A DNA stretch of 64,000 bases, from the NCBI RefSeq assembly GCF_000702545.1, contig NZ_JNIO01000008.1, forward strand, positions 806,001 through 870,000, in the 5' to 3' direction. Under the pieces are notes generated by a model. It saw nothing but the letters and a program-made list of their open reading frames with translations. It ran no database searches and had not been told where the DNA came from. The DNA is from Selenomonas sp. AB3002 (GTDB lineage: Bacteria; Bacillota; Negativicutes; Selenomonadales; Selenomonadaceae). Made by a program: the position numbers and the translations under genes. Position 1 is the first letter of the stretch; each line of letters opens with the position of its first letter. Positions 17,201 to 24,143 of the stretch are shown one piece after another.

Positions 17201-17397
17201 CCTGTCCGCTTCAGCCCTGGCAGTTCCCTGTCCAGACTGTCAAGGAGCTCAGTCGCCTCCTGCCAGCCATAGCCCGCCACGAAAATCTGCAGCAGGACAT
17301 CCTTAGAGGCCGGATGCCTCTCCAATTCCCGCCGCAGCTCCGGCAAGGCCTCTATCGCCTGAGGGATATCTTCATATGCATAATTTTTCTGCCACAT
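14290..17397 (-). CDS. FIST-domain hybrid sensor histidine kinase with REC and HPt
   Basis: 1035 residues, a single-protein phosphorelay. FIST N and C sensor domains occupy about 1-400 (small-ligand sensing, typically amino acids). Then come HisKA with the H-box SHEIRTPINAVLGM (His near 450), HATPase_c with NLLTNGVKYTETG, EDTGIGIKAED and EGTGLGMN (about 550-670), a receiver with IIFLDHRMPDMDGQE (Asp near 748), and an HPt domain with KVHALKSSARIIGA (His near 889). No transmembrane segments, so cytoplasmic. The start follows AGGAGAG. No cognate response regulator lies nearby. Confidence 0.9.
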   Translation of the reverse strand: MWQKNYAYEDIPQAIEALPELRRELERHPASKDVLLQIFVAGYGWQEATELLDSLDRELPGLKRTGCSEYISGDMEHPCGVKLNLLGTEEAEILVVDLPCTPGGEEGAASQLKELLDRQEHVRGLELFPVNPALAVTRFMDRVVEGREELPVFGAMANTIGQSLRGEAQEKEVYAIGRKLLSSGFVVVIYAGESLDIYMDYILGWQPVGREFEVTLGERKPMGEGCVKEIDGRPALEVYKKYFGVEWDEFFVVNVCEFPLMVQRRGKPICMVPLAKSDAGALYFSAPVYEGEKLCFSYGTEEEVLGSTMAGSERMKAFGPEAVYMSLCGNRLQFLQEEAHLEWDYYRRYFPELVYCHGHFEISLQRGQGGVLNSSFVAVGFREGKAGEGAPAEVHSQPYHHQGDGIIPLSYRMSRFLHMVTHELSEMAVEAEAANRAKSAFLSSMSHEIRTPINAVLGMDEMILRSTGEDDTYGYARDIQTAGRSLLGLVNDILDFSKIEAGKLSIIPVEYSPADVMRDLVNLIQKRAEDKGLSLKVEMDQAIPKVLYGDEVRLKQVITNLLTNGVKYTETGTVTLRAGFRKVQEGQIALEVAVEDTGIGIKAEDLQKLFAPFERIEEKRNRHVEGTGLGMNITRQLLSLMGSSLEVRSVYGEGSAFSFSLLQDVISWAPAGDFRQAAQAPGLEERKAYKARFTAPGARLLVVDDTPMNLTVMKGLLKATKVTVDTAGGGRECLEKVRENAYDIIFLDHRMPDMDGQETLAELRREPGRSRPEVPVIAMTANNVIGARDMYLQQGFAEYLLKPVDPELLEELVERFLPAGLIEKEGAVSQEDSQPLPKIEGIETEKAAQAMGSPQLYLEVLKEFARAAGENADALEKFAAGGDIANYTIKVHALKSSARIIGAGSLSEMAAGLESLGDEGRLEEIRQKTPALLADYRRLGENLHFLLESEPAEAAQDKPPLEEGQLTEAMTALEEFLRVFDYDSATEVLAMLKEYALPKQVSENVGQLEACIGSFKQEAALELVKEVLSCGEHNG

Positions 17398-17539
17398 AAC
17401 CGCGCTCTCCTGTCATACCGCCATCAACATGCCTGTTTCCTACTTCGCGGCCAGTGCCCCAAAGTCCTTTCCCCCTGCTCACAAAAAGAAGTCAGACCCC
17501 CTGAGCTGCAAGGATGCCCCTTGTTTGCCATGAAGGCCC

Positions 17540-17773
17540 TCAATCAAGATGCCGTCTGACAAAATCACGGATTTCTTTGAAGGAATCCACACTTTCCTGC
17601 AATTCCGGCAGCAGCAGGGCAAAATCATGGGACATGGCGGGATATACTGTCAAGGTTATATCCACTCCTGCCTCAGCAGCCTTTTTGGCCAGGGCCAGGT
17701 TCTCATCCAGGAAAAGCTCATAGCCGCCAGTCCGGATCAGCATGGGCGGCAATCCTGTAAGGTCAGCATGCAC
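17540..17773 (-). pseudogene. C-terminal fragment of an alpha/beta-hydrolase (esterase)
   Basis: About 78 residues corresponding to the end of an acetyl-esterase/lipase: ADLTGLPPMLIRTGGYE, then DITLTVYPAMSHDFALLLPEL, which contains the catalytic His (SHDF). The nucleophile-elbow region and oxyanion HGGG are missing; an in-frame stop lies four codons before the GTG at 17773. The gene's TetR-type promoter survives 60 bases upstream, so the 5' part was removed from between promoter and tail. Confidence 0.75.
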
Positions 17774-17833
17774 CGGGAAAACTCAAAGCAATTGCCTTTG
17801 CGCAACACCCTGCAATTCCTATCAGATGACCTT

Positions 17834-17863
17834 ATTATATCTCTAATAATGACACTGTGTCAA
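17834..17863 (-). promoter_or_regulatory. Promoter with TetR-type operator before the esterase remnant
   Basis: Minus strand: TTGACA (17858-17863), 18 bp, TATAAT (17834-17839), overlapped by the perfect palindrome TGACACTGTGTCA (17850-17862). It now drives only a truncated esterase fragment. Confidence 0.75.
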
Positions 17864-17967
17864 TATTTTAGCTTCGCTTGGCCACGCTCCATATTCCGCC
17901 TACACTTTTTCTAAGAATCCAGCTTCCCTAGCGGCATCCCACCGATGGATACGATGCATAAATGGCA

Positions 17968-18008
17968 AACAGGTCCCGCACTGCTCAAGCTGCGGGGCCT
18001 GTTTTTGC
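17968..18008. terminator. Terminator between tetR and the esterase remnant
   Basis: AACAGGTCCCGCA pairs with TGCGGGGCCTGTT (one wobble or mismatch), with T runs on both sides. It ends the tetR transcript on the minus strand. Confidence 0.7.
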
Positions 18009-18113
18009 GTGCAATATTCTTTTAGAACTCAACCTTCCAGTAGGATTTTGGTAACTTTTGTGCAATTTTTCGGCAACATCTGCAGGCAGGTCTTGGCCCT
18101 TTCCAGGAGCAGT

Positions 18114-18746
18114 TCACCGCTTTTCTACCTCCAGGAGTTTGCACAGACAGTTATAGCTTATCTCATAGATGGAGTAATATTTGAATCCCACCTCTGCTGC
18201 CTCCATGGCCTGCCGCTGCTTGTCAGTCACCACCACATAAGGATAGATCCCATACATGAAGGGGAAATAGGCATAGAGGAAACTGACTTTTTCCTCCTCA
18301 CTCATCTCCGGGCAAAACTTGTCCAGACAGTGGTGCACCGCCTTGATGGAAGCGCCATAAGCTCTTTTGAATTCCACCAGATTCTCTTGACGGCTGTTTT
18401 CTTCCATGTCGAAGTGATTCATGGACAGCAGTTTCAGGAGCCGCTGACGCTTTTCCAGAGATTGGGACAGAGCAGCGGCCAGCTCTCTGCGGCTCATGCT
18501 GGTGTGCTCTGCTATCATCCCATTCAGATCTGCCACCCACAGCTCATATTCTCTCTGCAGCAACGCCAGGAAGATTTCTTCCTTGGTGTTGAAATAATTA
18601 TAGATGGCTGTGCGATTGAAAGTGGTTACCTTGCCCACTTCCTTCAAGGTGATATCCTTGAAGCTCATGGTCTCATACAACTTGGCGCAAGCATCAATAA
18701 TGCTCTCCCGCCGCGCCTGCATCTCCTCTTCCGAAATTTTGGGCAT
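18114..18746 (-). CDS. TetR-family transcriptional regulator
   Basis: 210 residues. The N-terminal helix-turn-helix is typical: RESIIDACAKLYETMSF, DITLKEVGKVTTFNRTAIYNYFNTKEEIFLALL. The C-terminal ligand domain is all-helical with conserved SFLYAYFPFMYGIYPY. It should bind the TGACA-N3-TGTCA palindromes, one of which lies in its own promoter, giving autorepression. Just past its stop, another frame continues with about 30 helical residues (ELLLERAKTCLQML...), possibly a frameshifted ancestral tail. Confidence 0.9.
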   Translation of the reverse strand: MPKISEEEMQARRESIIDACAKLYETMSFKDITLKEVGKVTTFNRTAIYNYFNTKEEIFLALLQREYELWVADLNGMIAEHTSMSRRELAAALSQSLEKRQRLLKLLSMNHFDMEENSRQENLVEFKRAYGASIKAVHHCLDKFCPEMSEEEKVSFLYAYFPFMYGIYPYVVVTDKQRQAMEAAEVGFKYYSIYEISYNCLCKLLEVEKR

Positions 18747-18794
18747 CTGTTTCCTCCTTTGAATGACCTAACGTTACCTTCATCAGATACCCAT

Positions 18795-18824
18795 ATTATA
18801 GTCTCTATAATGACACAACGTCAA
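18795..18824 (-). promoter_or_regulatory. tetR promoter with own operator
   Basis: Minus strand: TTGACG (18819-18824), 18 bp, TATAAT (18795-18800). TGACACAACGTCA (18811-18823) overlaps the -35. It is one base from palindromic symmetry and is the weakest of the four main sites, consistent with autoregulation. Confidence 0.75.
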
Positions 18825-18869
18825 TATAATTATCCAAAATACCTCCCCTGTGATTTCCTCACCATTTAG

Positions 18870-18916
18870 TAAAAAGGCCTCACTGCAATGACAAATAATT
18901 ACATTGAGACCTTTTT
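18870..18916. terminator. Hairpin terminator after the MBL remnant
   Basis: AAAAAGGCCTCA and TGAGACCTTTTT form the outer stem, with CAATG/CATTG pairing inside. T-rich on both strands. It follows the minus-strand gene ending at 18934. Confidence 0.7.
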
Positions 18917-18933
18917 CAATCAAGCTTTACTGC

Positions 18934-19461
18934 TCAGCGCATGCGCTCCCACCAGTTATCAAACAGCCTTGGCTGCTCTCCATCCAAGTATGCAGCTTCG
19001 CCAATTTCCGGCGTCAGCAGCTTATAGCCCTTTCCCTGGCTGGCCTGCATCAATCTCTGATATGGTTCCTGCCAGGGGTGAATGAGAATGCGCCTGCCTC
19101 CCAGCTGCATAAAGAAGGTCGAGTGCCCCATCCATATTGCAGCATCACGGGAAAGATCCAGCTCATGCAAATCCGTCTTATGACTGAGCAGGGGCTCCTG
19201 AGGAGAAAGCTCTGACTTATCTCCAAAGAGAAATTTAGCCATGGCCACAAAGCGGTTCTCGCCGCTTTCCTCATTCATGACCTGCACCGGCACCAGATTC
19301 TGGAACTGGCCATTCACATAGTGCGGCGAGGCCTCCATGCGCGCCAGCCGCGCCCCCTGCGGCAGTCTACCAAATTCTGGACGGTTCACAAAAAGCCCCC
19401 CGCCCCCCGCCATCATGCCCAAGGCTCCAAGACCTCCTAAAATAAATGTCCTTCTCTTCAT
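18934..19461 (-). pseudogene. MBL-fold hydrolase with the catalytic core deleted in frame
   Basis: 175 residues from MKRRTFILGGLGALG (Tat/Sec-like signal). The N-terminal half reads as a RomA/NAPE-PLD-like metallo-beta-lactamase protein up to AIWMGHSTFFMQLGGRRILI. It then joins directly to HPWQEPYQRLMQ...LLTPEIGEAAYLDG, which is normally the C-terminus. About 150 residues carrying HxHxDH and the other metal ligands are absent, with the frame kept. No hydrolase activity is expected. Confidence 0.7.
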
Positions 19462-19516
19462 AAAGCTTTCCCTCTGCCCAATCAATCTATTGTCATTCTT
19501 GCACGCACATACCTGG

Positions 19517-19769
19517 GACACTCCCGGCAGCAGAGCTGGCCTCACGCGCCCCTGATGACAACTTCAACCCGGAAGAGCACAAGAAATTGGCACATGTAGG
19601 AGAGGAAACGCAGCCCGAGTATAAGGACAGCGGCATTTTTGACAAGAAAAAAGACGTAGATGCCCTTTCCGCTGACACCACAGATGTACTGCAAGCCTTG
19701 CAGAGTGGATGGGAAACCTACGTCAGAGAGCACGAGCTGATTGATGAGGAAAATATGGTGAAGTTCTAA
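19517..19769 (+). pseudogene. 3' remnant of an unidentified gene
   Basis: An open frame without a start codon runs into a well-formed protein tail: ELASRAPDDNFNPEEHKKLA, YKDSGIFDKKKDVDALSA, LQALQSGWETYVREHEL and then a stop at 19767-19769. The acidic composition and codon use look genuine, but I do not recognise the family. An internal TTG at 19587 could start a 60-residue product, with no good ribosome-binding site. Confidence 0.45.
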
Positions 19770-19813
19770 ACATGCAGGAAGATTGAAGGATATTGTCTCC
19801 CAATTTTATGTCT

Positions 19814-20629
19814 TCAGGCCTTGCTATGGCATTCCTCCGCAAAACAGCCTGTCAGGGCAAAATTATGTGCCATGGGGCCGCTGCCGGCTCCTAAATCCAG
19901 TCCGGCAGCCAAAGCGCCGGAGATGTATGCTTTGGCCCGCCTTACGGCCTCCTCCATAGTGAAGCCTTTAGCCAGGTTGGAGGCAATGGCCGAGGACAGA
20001 GTACAGCCTGTGCCGTGGGTGTTGGGGTTATCAATGCGTTTGCCCTGGAACCATTCAAGCTCTCCCTGGCTGTACAGCAGGTCATTGGCCTCATTTACCG
20101 CATGACCACCCTTGAGTAGCACGGATGTGCCGAATTTCTCCCCGATGACTCCGGCAGCCTCTTCCATATCCTGCACTGTCTCAATGTGACCACCACAGAG
20201 CACTTCTGCCTCGGGGATATTGGGCGTCAGTATGGCAGCCAGGGGAAAGAGACGTGATGTCAGGGCCTCCACCGCCTCTTCCGCTATGAGCCTTGCCCCG
20301 CTGGTGGCCACCATGACGGGGTCCACCACGATGTTTTCCGCCTTGTAAAAGACCAGGCGCTCCGCAATGGCTTCAATCAAAGGCGCAGAAGAAACCATGC
20401 CTATCTTCACTGCCTCCGGCCGCAAATCCGTGAAGATGCTGTCCAGCTGCCTGGCCAGGAATTCCGGCGGTACCTCAAAGATACCCTGTACGCCTATAGT
20501 ATTCTGGGCTGTCAGGGCCGTGATGGCACTCATGGCGAAGACCCCGTTCATGGTCATGGTCTTGATATCCGCCTGGATGCCGGCGCCACCCCCGGAATCG
20601 CTGCCAGCTATGGTCAATACTTTTTTCAT
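19814..20629 (-). CDS. thiD: Hydroxymethylpyrimidine/phosphomethylpyrimidine kinase
   Basis: 271 residues, phosphorylating HMP to HMP-P and HMP-PP in thiamine biosynthesis. It shows the ribokinase-fold signature TIAGSDSGGGAGIQADIK at the start, MVATSGARLI, and the C-terminal anion-hole motif NTHGTGCTLSSAIA. The ATG at 20629 was chosen because it starts the conserved KKVLTIAGSD strand and follows GGGGG; longer in-frame starts lie inside thiE. It is last in the thiM-thiE-thiD operon, with a 4-base gap to thiE. Confidence 0.95.
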   Translation of the reverse strand: MKKVLTIAGSDSGGGAGIQADIKTMTMNGVFAMSAITALTAQNTIGVQGIFEVPPEFLARQLDSIFTDLRPEAVKIGMVSSAPLIEAIAERLVFYKAENIVVDPVMVATSGARLIAEEAVEALTSRLFPLAAILTPNIPEAEVLCGGHIETVQDMEEAAGVIGEKFGTSVLLKGGHAVNEANDLLYSQGELEWFQGKRIDNPNTHGTGCTLSSAIASNLAKGFTMEEAVRRAKAYISGALAAGLDLGAGSGPMAHNFALTGCFAEECHSKA

Positions 20630-20633
20630 GGCA

Positions 20634-21275
20634 TCACACCCCCAGTTCTGTCCGCACCGCTGCGCGCAGCGCCCTGGCCGCCACCTCTGCCTCAGGGGCG
20701 GCAAAGATGGCGCTCACCACGGCTGCCCCGTGGATGCCGCTGCCTGACAGCTTGCCCAGATTTTCCCTCTTGATACCGCCTATGGCCACCACAGGAATTG
20801 AAACTGCCGCGCAGATTTCCTTCAGGGTGTCATAGCTCACATCCTCCGCATCCAGCTTGGTGCCGGTGGGAAATACCGCCCCCACTCCCAGATAGTCTGC
20901 GCCATCACGTTCTGCCTTGACTGCCTGCTCCACCGTCTGGGCCGAGACCCCCAGCAGCATATCCGGCCCCAGGCGCCGCCGCACCTCAGCGGCAGGTTCA
21001 TCATGCTGCCCTATATGGACACCTGCAGACTGGCTTTCTATGGCTATTTCCACTTCATCATTGATGATCAGCGGCACCTGATACCTGTCGCAAAGTTCCT
21101 TGAGGGAACCTGCCTCCCGCAGAAAACTCTCATGGTTCAGCTCTTTTTCCCTCAGCTGAAGGCAGGTGACGCCTCCCTTCAGGGCCGCTTCTGCCACTTC
21201 ATAAAGAGTCCTGCCAGCCAGCCAGCTCCTGTCAGTGACGGCATAGAGAGGAAGCCATTCCTTAGCGCATTTCAT
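20634..21275 (-). CDS. thiE: Thiamine-phosphate synthase
   Basis: 213 residues. It couples HMP-PP with thiazole phosphate to make thiamine phosphate. TIM-barrel motifs: YAVTDRSW, GGVTCLQLREKE, IINDEVEIA, GVHIGQHD, LGVSAQT, DYLGVGAVFPTGTK and PVVAIGGI. It overlaps the end of thiM by 14 bases, implying coupled translation, and lies under the TPP riboswitch. Confidence 0.95.
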   Translation of the reverse strand: MKCAKEWLPLYAVTDRSWLAGRTLYEVAEAALKGGVTCLQLREKELNHESFLREAGSLKELCDRYQVPLIINDEVEIAIESQSAGVHIGQHDEPAAEVRRRLGPDMLLGVSAQTVEQAVKAERDGADYLGVGAVFPTGTKLDAEDVSYDTLKEICAAVSIPVVAIGGIKRENLGKLSGSGIHGAAVVSAIFAAPEAEVAARALRAAVRTELGV

Positions 21276-22089
21276 ACTTTGCCCCTTCCTGCAGCTGATC
21301 TGCGGTCAGATTGTATACCGCATCGATAAGGTAATTGCGGTAGCTGCTGTTGCCATCCAGCGAAGAAAGACGGCGCTGGGCAATTTCGCCGCAGAGCCCC
21401 ATTGCAATGACGGCGGCGCAGGTGGCTTCAAAGGGCTGTTCCTGATTGGCTGTCACAAAAGCCGCCAGCAAAGCGGAAAGCATGCAGCCTGTGCCGGTGA
21501 CCTTGCTCATCAAGGGGTGACCATTGGCAATCAGGCAGGCCTGCTTTCCATCCACGATGATATCCGTTGCACCGGTGATAGCAATCACTGCACCAGTACT
21601 GACAGACAGCTTCCTGGCCTCGGCGATGATGCGCTCCAAATTGTCAGCCGTAGCCTGGTCTCTTTCGTCGGCGTCCACCCCCTTGGTACTGCCCGTGCCC
21701 ACGGCCAGTGTCTTTATCTCGGAGGCATTGCCGCGTATGACGGCCAGTTTCAGCTCCCTTATGAGCTGGCAGGCAGTCTCCGTGCGCAATTTCGAAGCCC
21801 CTGCGCCTACAGGGTCCAGCAGCACGGGATGTCCCAGCTCATTGGCCCGTTTACCCGCCAAAAGCATGGAGGGAATGGTGTTCCTGTTCAGGGTACCGAT
21901 ATTGATGTTCAGGCCGCCACAGATGGAGGTGATTTCCTCCACCTCATCCGCATCATCGGACATGATAGGCGAAGCGCCACAAGCCAACAGGATATTGGCA
22001 CAGTCATTGACCGTGACATAGTTGGTGATGTTGTGTATCAGGGGTGTTTTTTGGCGTACATTGGCAAGAATAAGTTCAAAATCCAGCAT
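21262..22089 (-). CDS. thiM: Hydroxyethylthiazole kinase
   Basis: 275 residues. It salvages thiazole alcohol by phosphorylation. Family motifs: PLIHNITNYVTVND at the N-terminus, LLACGASPIMSDD, LDPVGAGASKLR, and the C-terminal anion hole KVTGTGCMLSAL. The first gene after the riboswitch. With thiE and thiD but no visible thiC or thiG, the operon looks made for salvage of thiamine precursors, at least as far as this window shows. Confidence 0.95.
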   Translation of the reverse strand: MLDFELILANVRQKTPLIHNITNYVTVNDCANILLACGASPIMSDDADEVEEITSICGGLNINIGTLNRNTIPSMLLAGKRANELGHPVLLDPVGAGASKLRTETACQLIRELKLAVIRGNASEIKTLAVGTGSTKGVDADERDQATADNLERIIAEARKLSVSTGAVIAITGATDIIVDGKQACLIANGHPLMSKVTGTGCMLSALLAAFVTANQEQPFEATCAAVIAMGLCGEIAQRRLSSLDGNSSYRNYLIDAVYNLTADQLQEGAKYEMR

Positions 22090-22135
22090 GATGATTACCT
22101 CCTGTTTCCGGCCCTCTTAAAGAAAATCACACACA

Positions 22136-22180
22136 AAAAAGCTGCAGCGAAACCTGATGCAGGACATTCGTTGCAGCTTT
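22136..22180 (-). terminator. Riboswitch expression-platform hairpin
   Basis: Minus strand: AAAGCTGCAACGAA...TTCGCTGCAGCTTTTTT, a stem ending in a T run immediately after the TPP aptamer. Most likely a ligand-controlled intrinsic terminator for the thi operon. Confidence 0.8.
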
Positions 22181-22265
22181 CCCTCCCTACGTTGGCATTA
22201 TCCAAATCAGGTCAAAGGTCGAAACGCACAGTTTCCTCTCAGCCCGTCTGCGAGCTCCCTTGCGT
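22181..22265 (-). ncRNA. TPP riboswitch (THI element)
   Basis: The minus strand contains the conserved TPP aptamer cores GGGCTGAGAGG and GACCTTTGACCTGAT, then GGATAATGCCAACGTAGGGA. The flanking P1 pairing is partial. It sits between a sigma-70-like promoter and thiM, so thiamine pyrophosphate should turn the operon off. Confidence 0.95.
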
Positions 22266-22309
22266 ATGCAATTTTCGCAAAGTGATAACAAATCAATCTT
22301 ACAGCGGAA

Positions 22310-22338
22310 ATTCTATCACATGGATGCATAAACGTCAA
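22310..22338 (-). promoter_or_regulatory. Promoter of the thi operon
   Basis: Minus strand: TTGACG (22333-22338), 17 bp, TAGAAT (22310-22315), about 45 bases before the riboswitch. Confidence 0.7.
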
Positions 22339-22440
22339 CCGGCCTTTATTTTCCCACCTAAAGGATTTTTGCCTGTCTGCGACGAATATGCAGTCAGGTT
22401 ACTATAAAGCCTGATCTATTTATTGTTAGGAGGGATAAAC

Positions 22441-23667
22441 GTGAAAAAAATAATGCTGGTAGTTGCCAGCCTCCTTTGGGCAATCTGCTTCACATTGGCT
22501 TATATCGCCAATGCTGACGCCGCTCCCAGGGCCATAAGCGGTTTCTTCAAGCAGGTCCATCATCATAACGACATGGACAGAGACGGAAGGGGAGAATACG
22601 AACTCTTCCGCATGAGCTTTGCGGGGCTTGGCGTGAACAAGGAAATTCGCGCAGCCTACCCACTGCTCACCCAGACCATCGAGAGGATGAACAAGAAGGA
22701 ATGGCAGTGCGCCCAGGAAAACCGTACCCGCATGAAGGGAGAAGCAGCCGCCTTCCGCCAGGAAAATCCAAGTTACTATCACCCCTTTGCGTATAATACT
22801 GACGTGCTCATGCGCCGGGCCGATACCATGGCAGTTAGCTTCCTGCAATACAATTACACCGGAGGTAGCGGCGTCCATGGCATTTACGCCTGGCATGGGG
22901 TGAACCTCAATACCGTCACCGGCACGGAGCTGCCTCTGGAAGCAGTCATCACGGATCAGGGCGCCCTTGCTGAAGCCATCTGTGAGCGTCTCCGCCAGGA
23001 CTATCCCCAGAGCCCCTTTGACAAGCTGGAAGAAACCATAGCCCAACGCGCCGCAGAGGGTACCCTGAACTGGACACTTGACCCTCAGGGAATCACCTTC
23101 TACTTCAATCCCTACGAAATCGCTTCCTATGCTGAGGGGCTGTTGACCGCCACCATCCTGTTCAAGGAAAAACCGTCACTCTTCCAGAGCACCTATTGCG
23201 AAACTCCCACCGCCTATGCCCAGCCCTTCATCGGCTACTATCCCGTTGTCACTTCCCTGAAGGACAACGGCCAGCGGGATGTCATCAGCCTCCGCTTCAC
23301 CGATGAGGCTGTATATGTAAAGGTAAATGACGTTGAAGAAGCGATTCCTGTCCCTCTCAAGGATCTGGAGCCTGTGCTCATCCACATGGAAGACGGCAGG
23401 AACTACCTCTACATAGATGGCCTGCAGCCTGGCACCAGCGTCAGGAAGACCCTGGCCGTACAGATTGGCAGCCATTCCGTCCGCTATATTGATACCCTGC
23501 CCTACTCCTTCCGCCACACCATCGCCGTGTCCCCTGCCGTACAGGAATACTGGAACTTCCTCACCAACCCCAACGGCTTCTACTTCGACCAGAGTTCCGG
23601 CTTCACCAGAGACTCCAAGACGGATATCTGCTCGGTGAACGAAAAAGGCACCCTGGCCTACGGCTGA
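22441..23667 (+). CDS. Exported DUF3298/DUF4163-like (RsiV-type) protein
   Basis: About 408 residues. The signal peptide is KKIMLVVASLLWAICFTLAY, with cleavage near NADA. The middle region YNYTGGSGVHGIYAWHGVNLNT followed by LPLEAVI resembles the DUF4163-DUF3298 pair of RsiV/PdaC-like extracytoplasmic proteins. The C-terminal ~180 residues look like an added beta-rich domain. The start is GTG at 22441, preceded by AGGAGGG; an earlier in-frame TTG overlaps that site. Function unknown, possibly cell-wall or lysozyme-type ligand binding. Confidence 0.7.
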   Translation: MKKIMLVVASLLWAICFTLAYIANADAAPRAISGFFKQVHHHNDMDRDGRGEYELFRMSFAGLGVNKEIRAAYPLLTQTIERMNKKEWQCAQENRTRMKGEAAAFRQENPSYYHPFAYNTDVLMRRADTMAVSFLQYNYTGGSGVHGIYAWHGVNLNTVTGTELPLEAVITDQGALAEAICERLRQDYPQSPFDKLEETIAQRAAEGTLNWTLDPQGITFYFNPYEIASYAEGLLTATILFKEKPSLFQSTYCETPTAYAQPFIGYYPVVTSLKDNGQRDVISLRFTDEAVYVKVNDVEEAIPVPLKDLEPVLIHMEDGRNYLYIDGLQPGTSVRKTLAVQIGSHSVRYIDTLPYSFRHTIAVSPAVQEYWNFLTNPNGFYFDQSSGFTRDSKTDICSVNEKGTLAYG

Positions 23668-23686
23668 TACTGACAACCAAACACAA

Positions 23687-23724
23687 AAAATCGCCGCAGA
23701 ACCTTCAAGTCCTGCGGCGATTTT
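23687..23724. terminator. Bidirectional terminator
   Basis: AAAATCGCCGCAG (23687-23699) pairs exactly with CTGCGGCGATTTT (23712-23724), between the convergent DUF3298-like and glnB genes. Confidence 0.85.
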
Positions 23725-23743
23725 CTGTATCAAATTTTACCTA

Positions 23744-24130
23744 TCAATCCTTCTCCTTCACCTCTCCCGGAATATCCTTGATGGCCTCAGGGCCGCGATG
23801 ACCGGTGCGGATGCGCACTGCATCGGAAAGTTCCGTGACGAAGATTTTGCCATCACCGAACTGGCCGGTGCGCAACACCTTCTGGGCGGTTTCCAGCACC
23901 TTTTCCACAGGCACCTCGCAGACCACCGTCTCAATCTTCACCTTGGGCACCAGATTGATGTGGTACTCCTGGCCGCGATAGACCTCCTTATGTCCCCGCT
24001 GGAGGCCGCTGCCGAAAACCTGGCTCACGGTCATGCCCAGCACACCGATATCGTTCAAAGCCTGCACCAATTCGTCCAGCTTGCTGGAGCGGGTGATGAT
24101 TTCTACCTTGTTTATCTTCTGTACACTCAT
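23744..24130 (-). CDS. glnB: PII nitrogen-regulatory protein
   Basis: 128 residues, slightly longer than the usual 112 because of a C-terminal extension (PEAIKDIPGEVKEKD). It has the family start KVEIITRSSKLDELVQAL, the T-loop region with YRGQEYHINLVPK including the modifiable Tyr, and the B-loop region TGQFGDGKIFV. Trimeric PII senses 2-oxoglutarate and ATP/ADP. Placed 13 bases after amt in one operon, it is of GlnK type and should gate the ammonium channel. Confidence 0.9.
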   Translation of the reverse strand: MSVQKINKVEIITRSSKLDELVQALNDIGVLGMTVSQVFGSGLQRGHKEVYRGQEYHINLVPKVKIETVVCEVPVEKVLETAQKVLRTGQFGDGKIFVTELSDAVRIRTGHRGPEAIKDIPGEVKEKD

Positions 24131-24143
24131 AGTCCCTGCCCCC

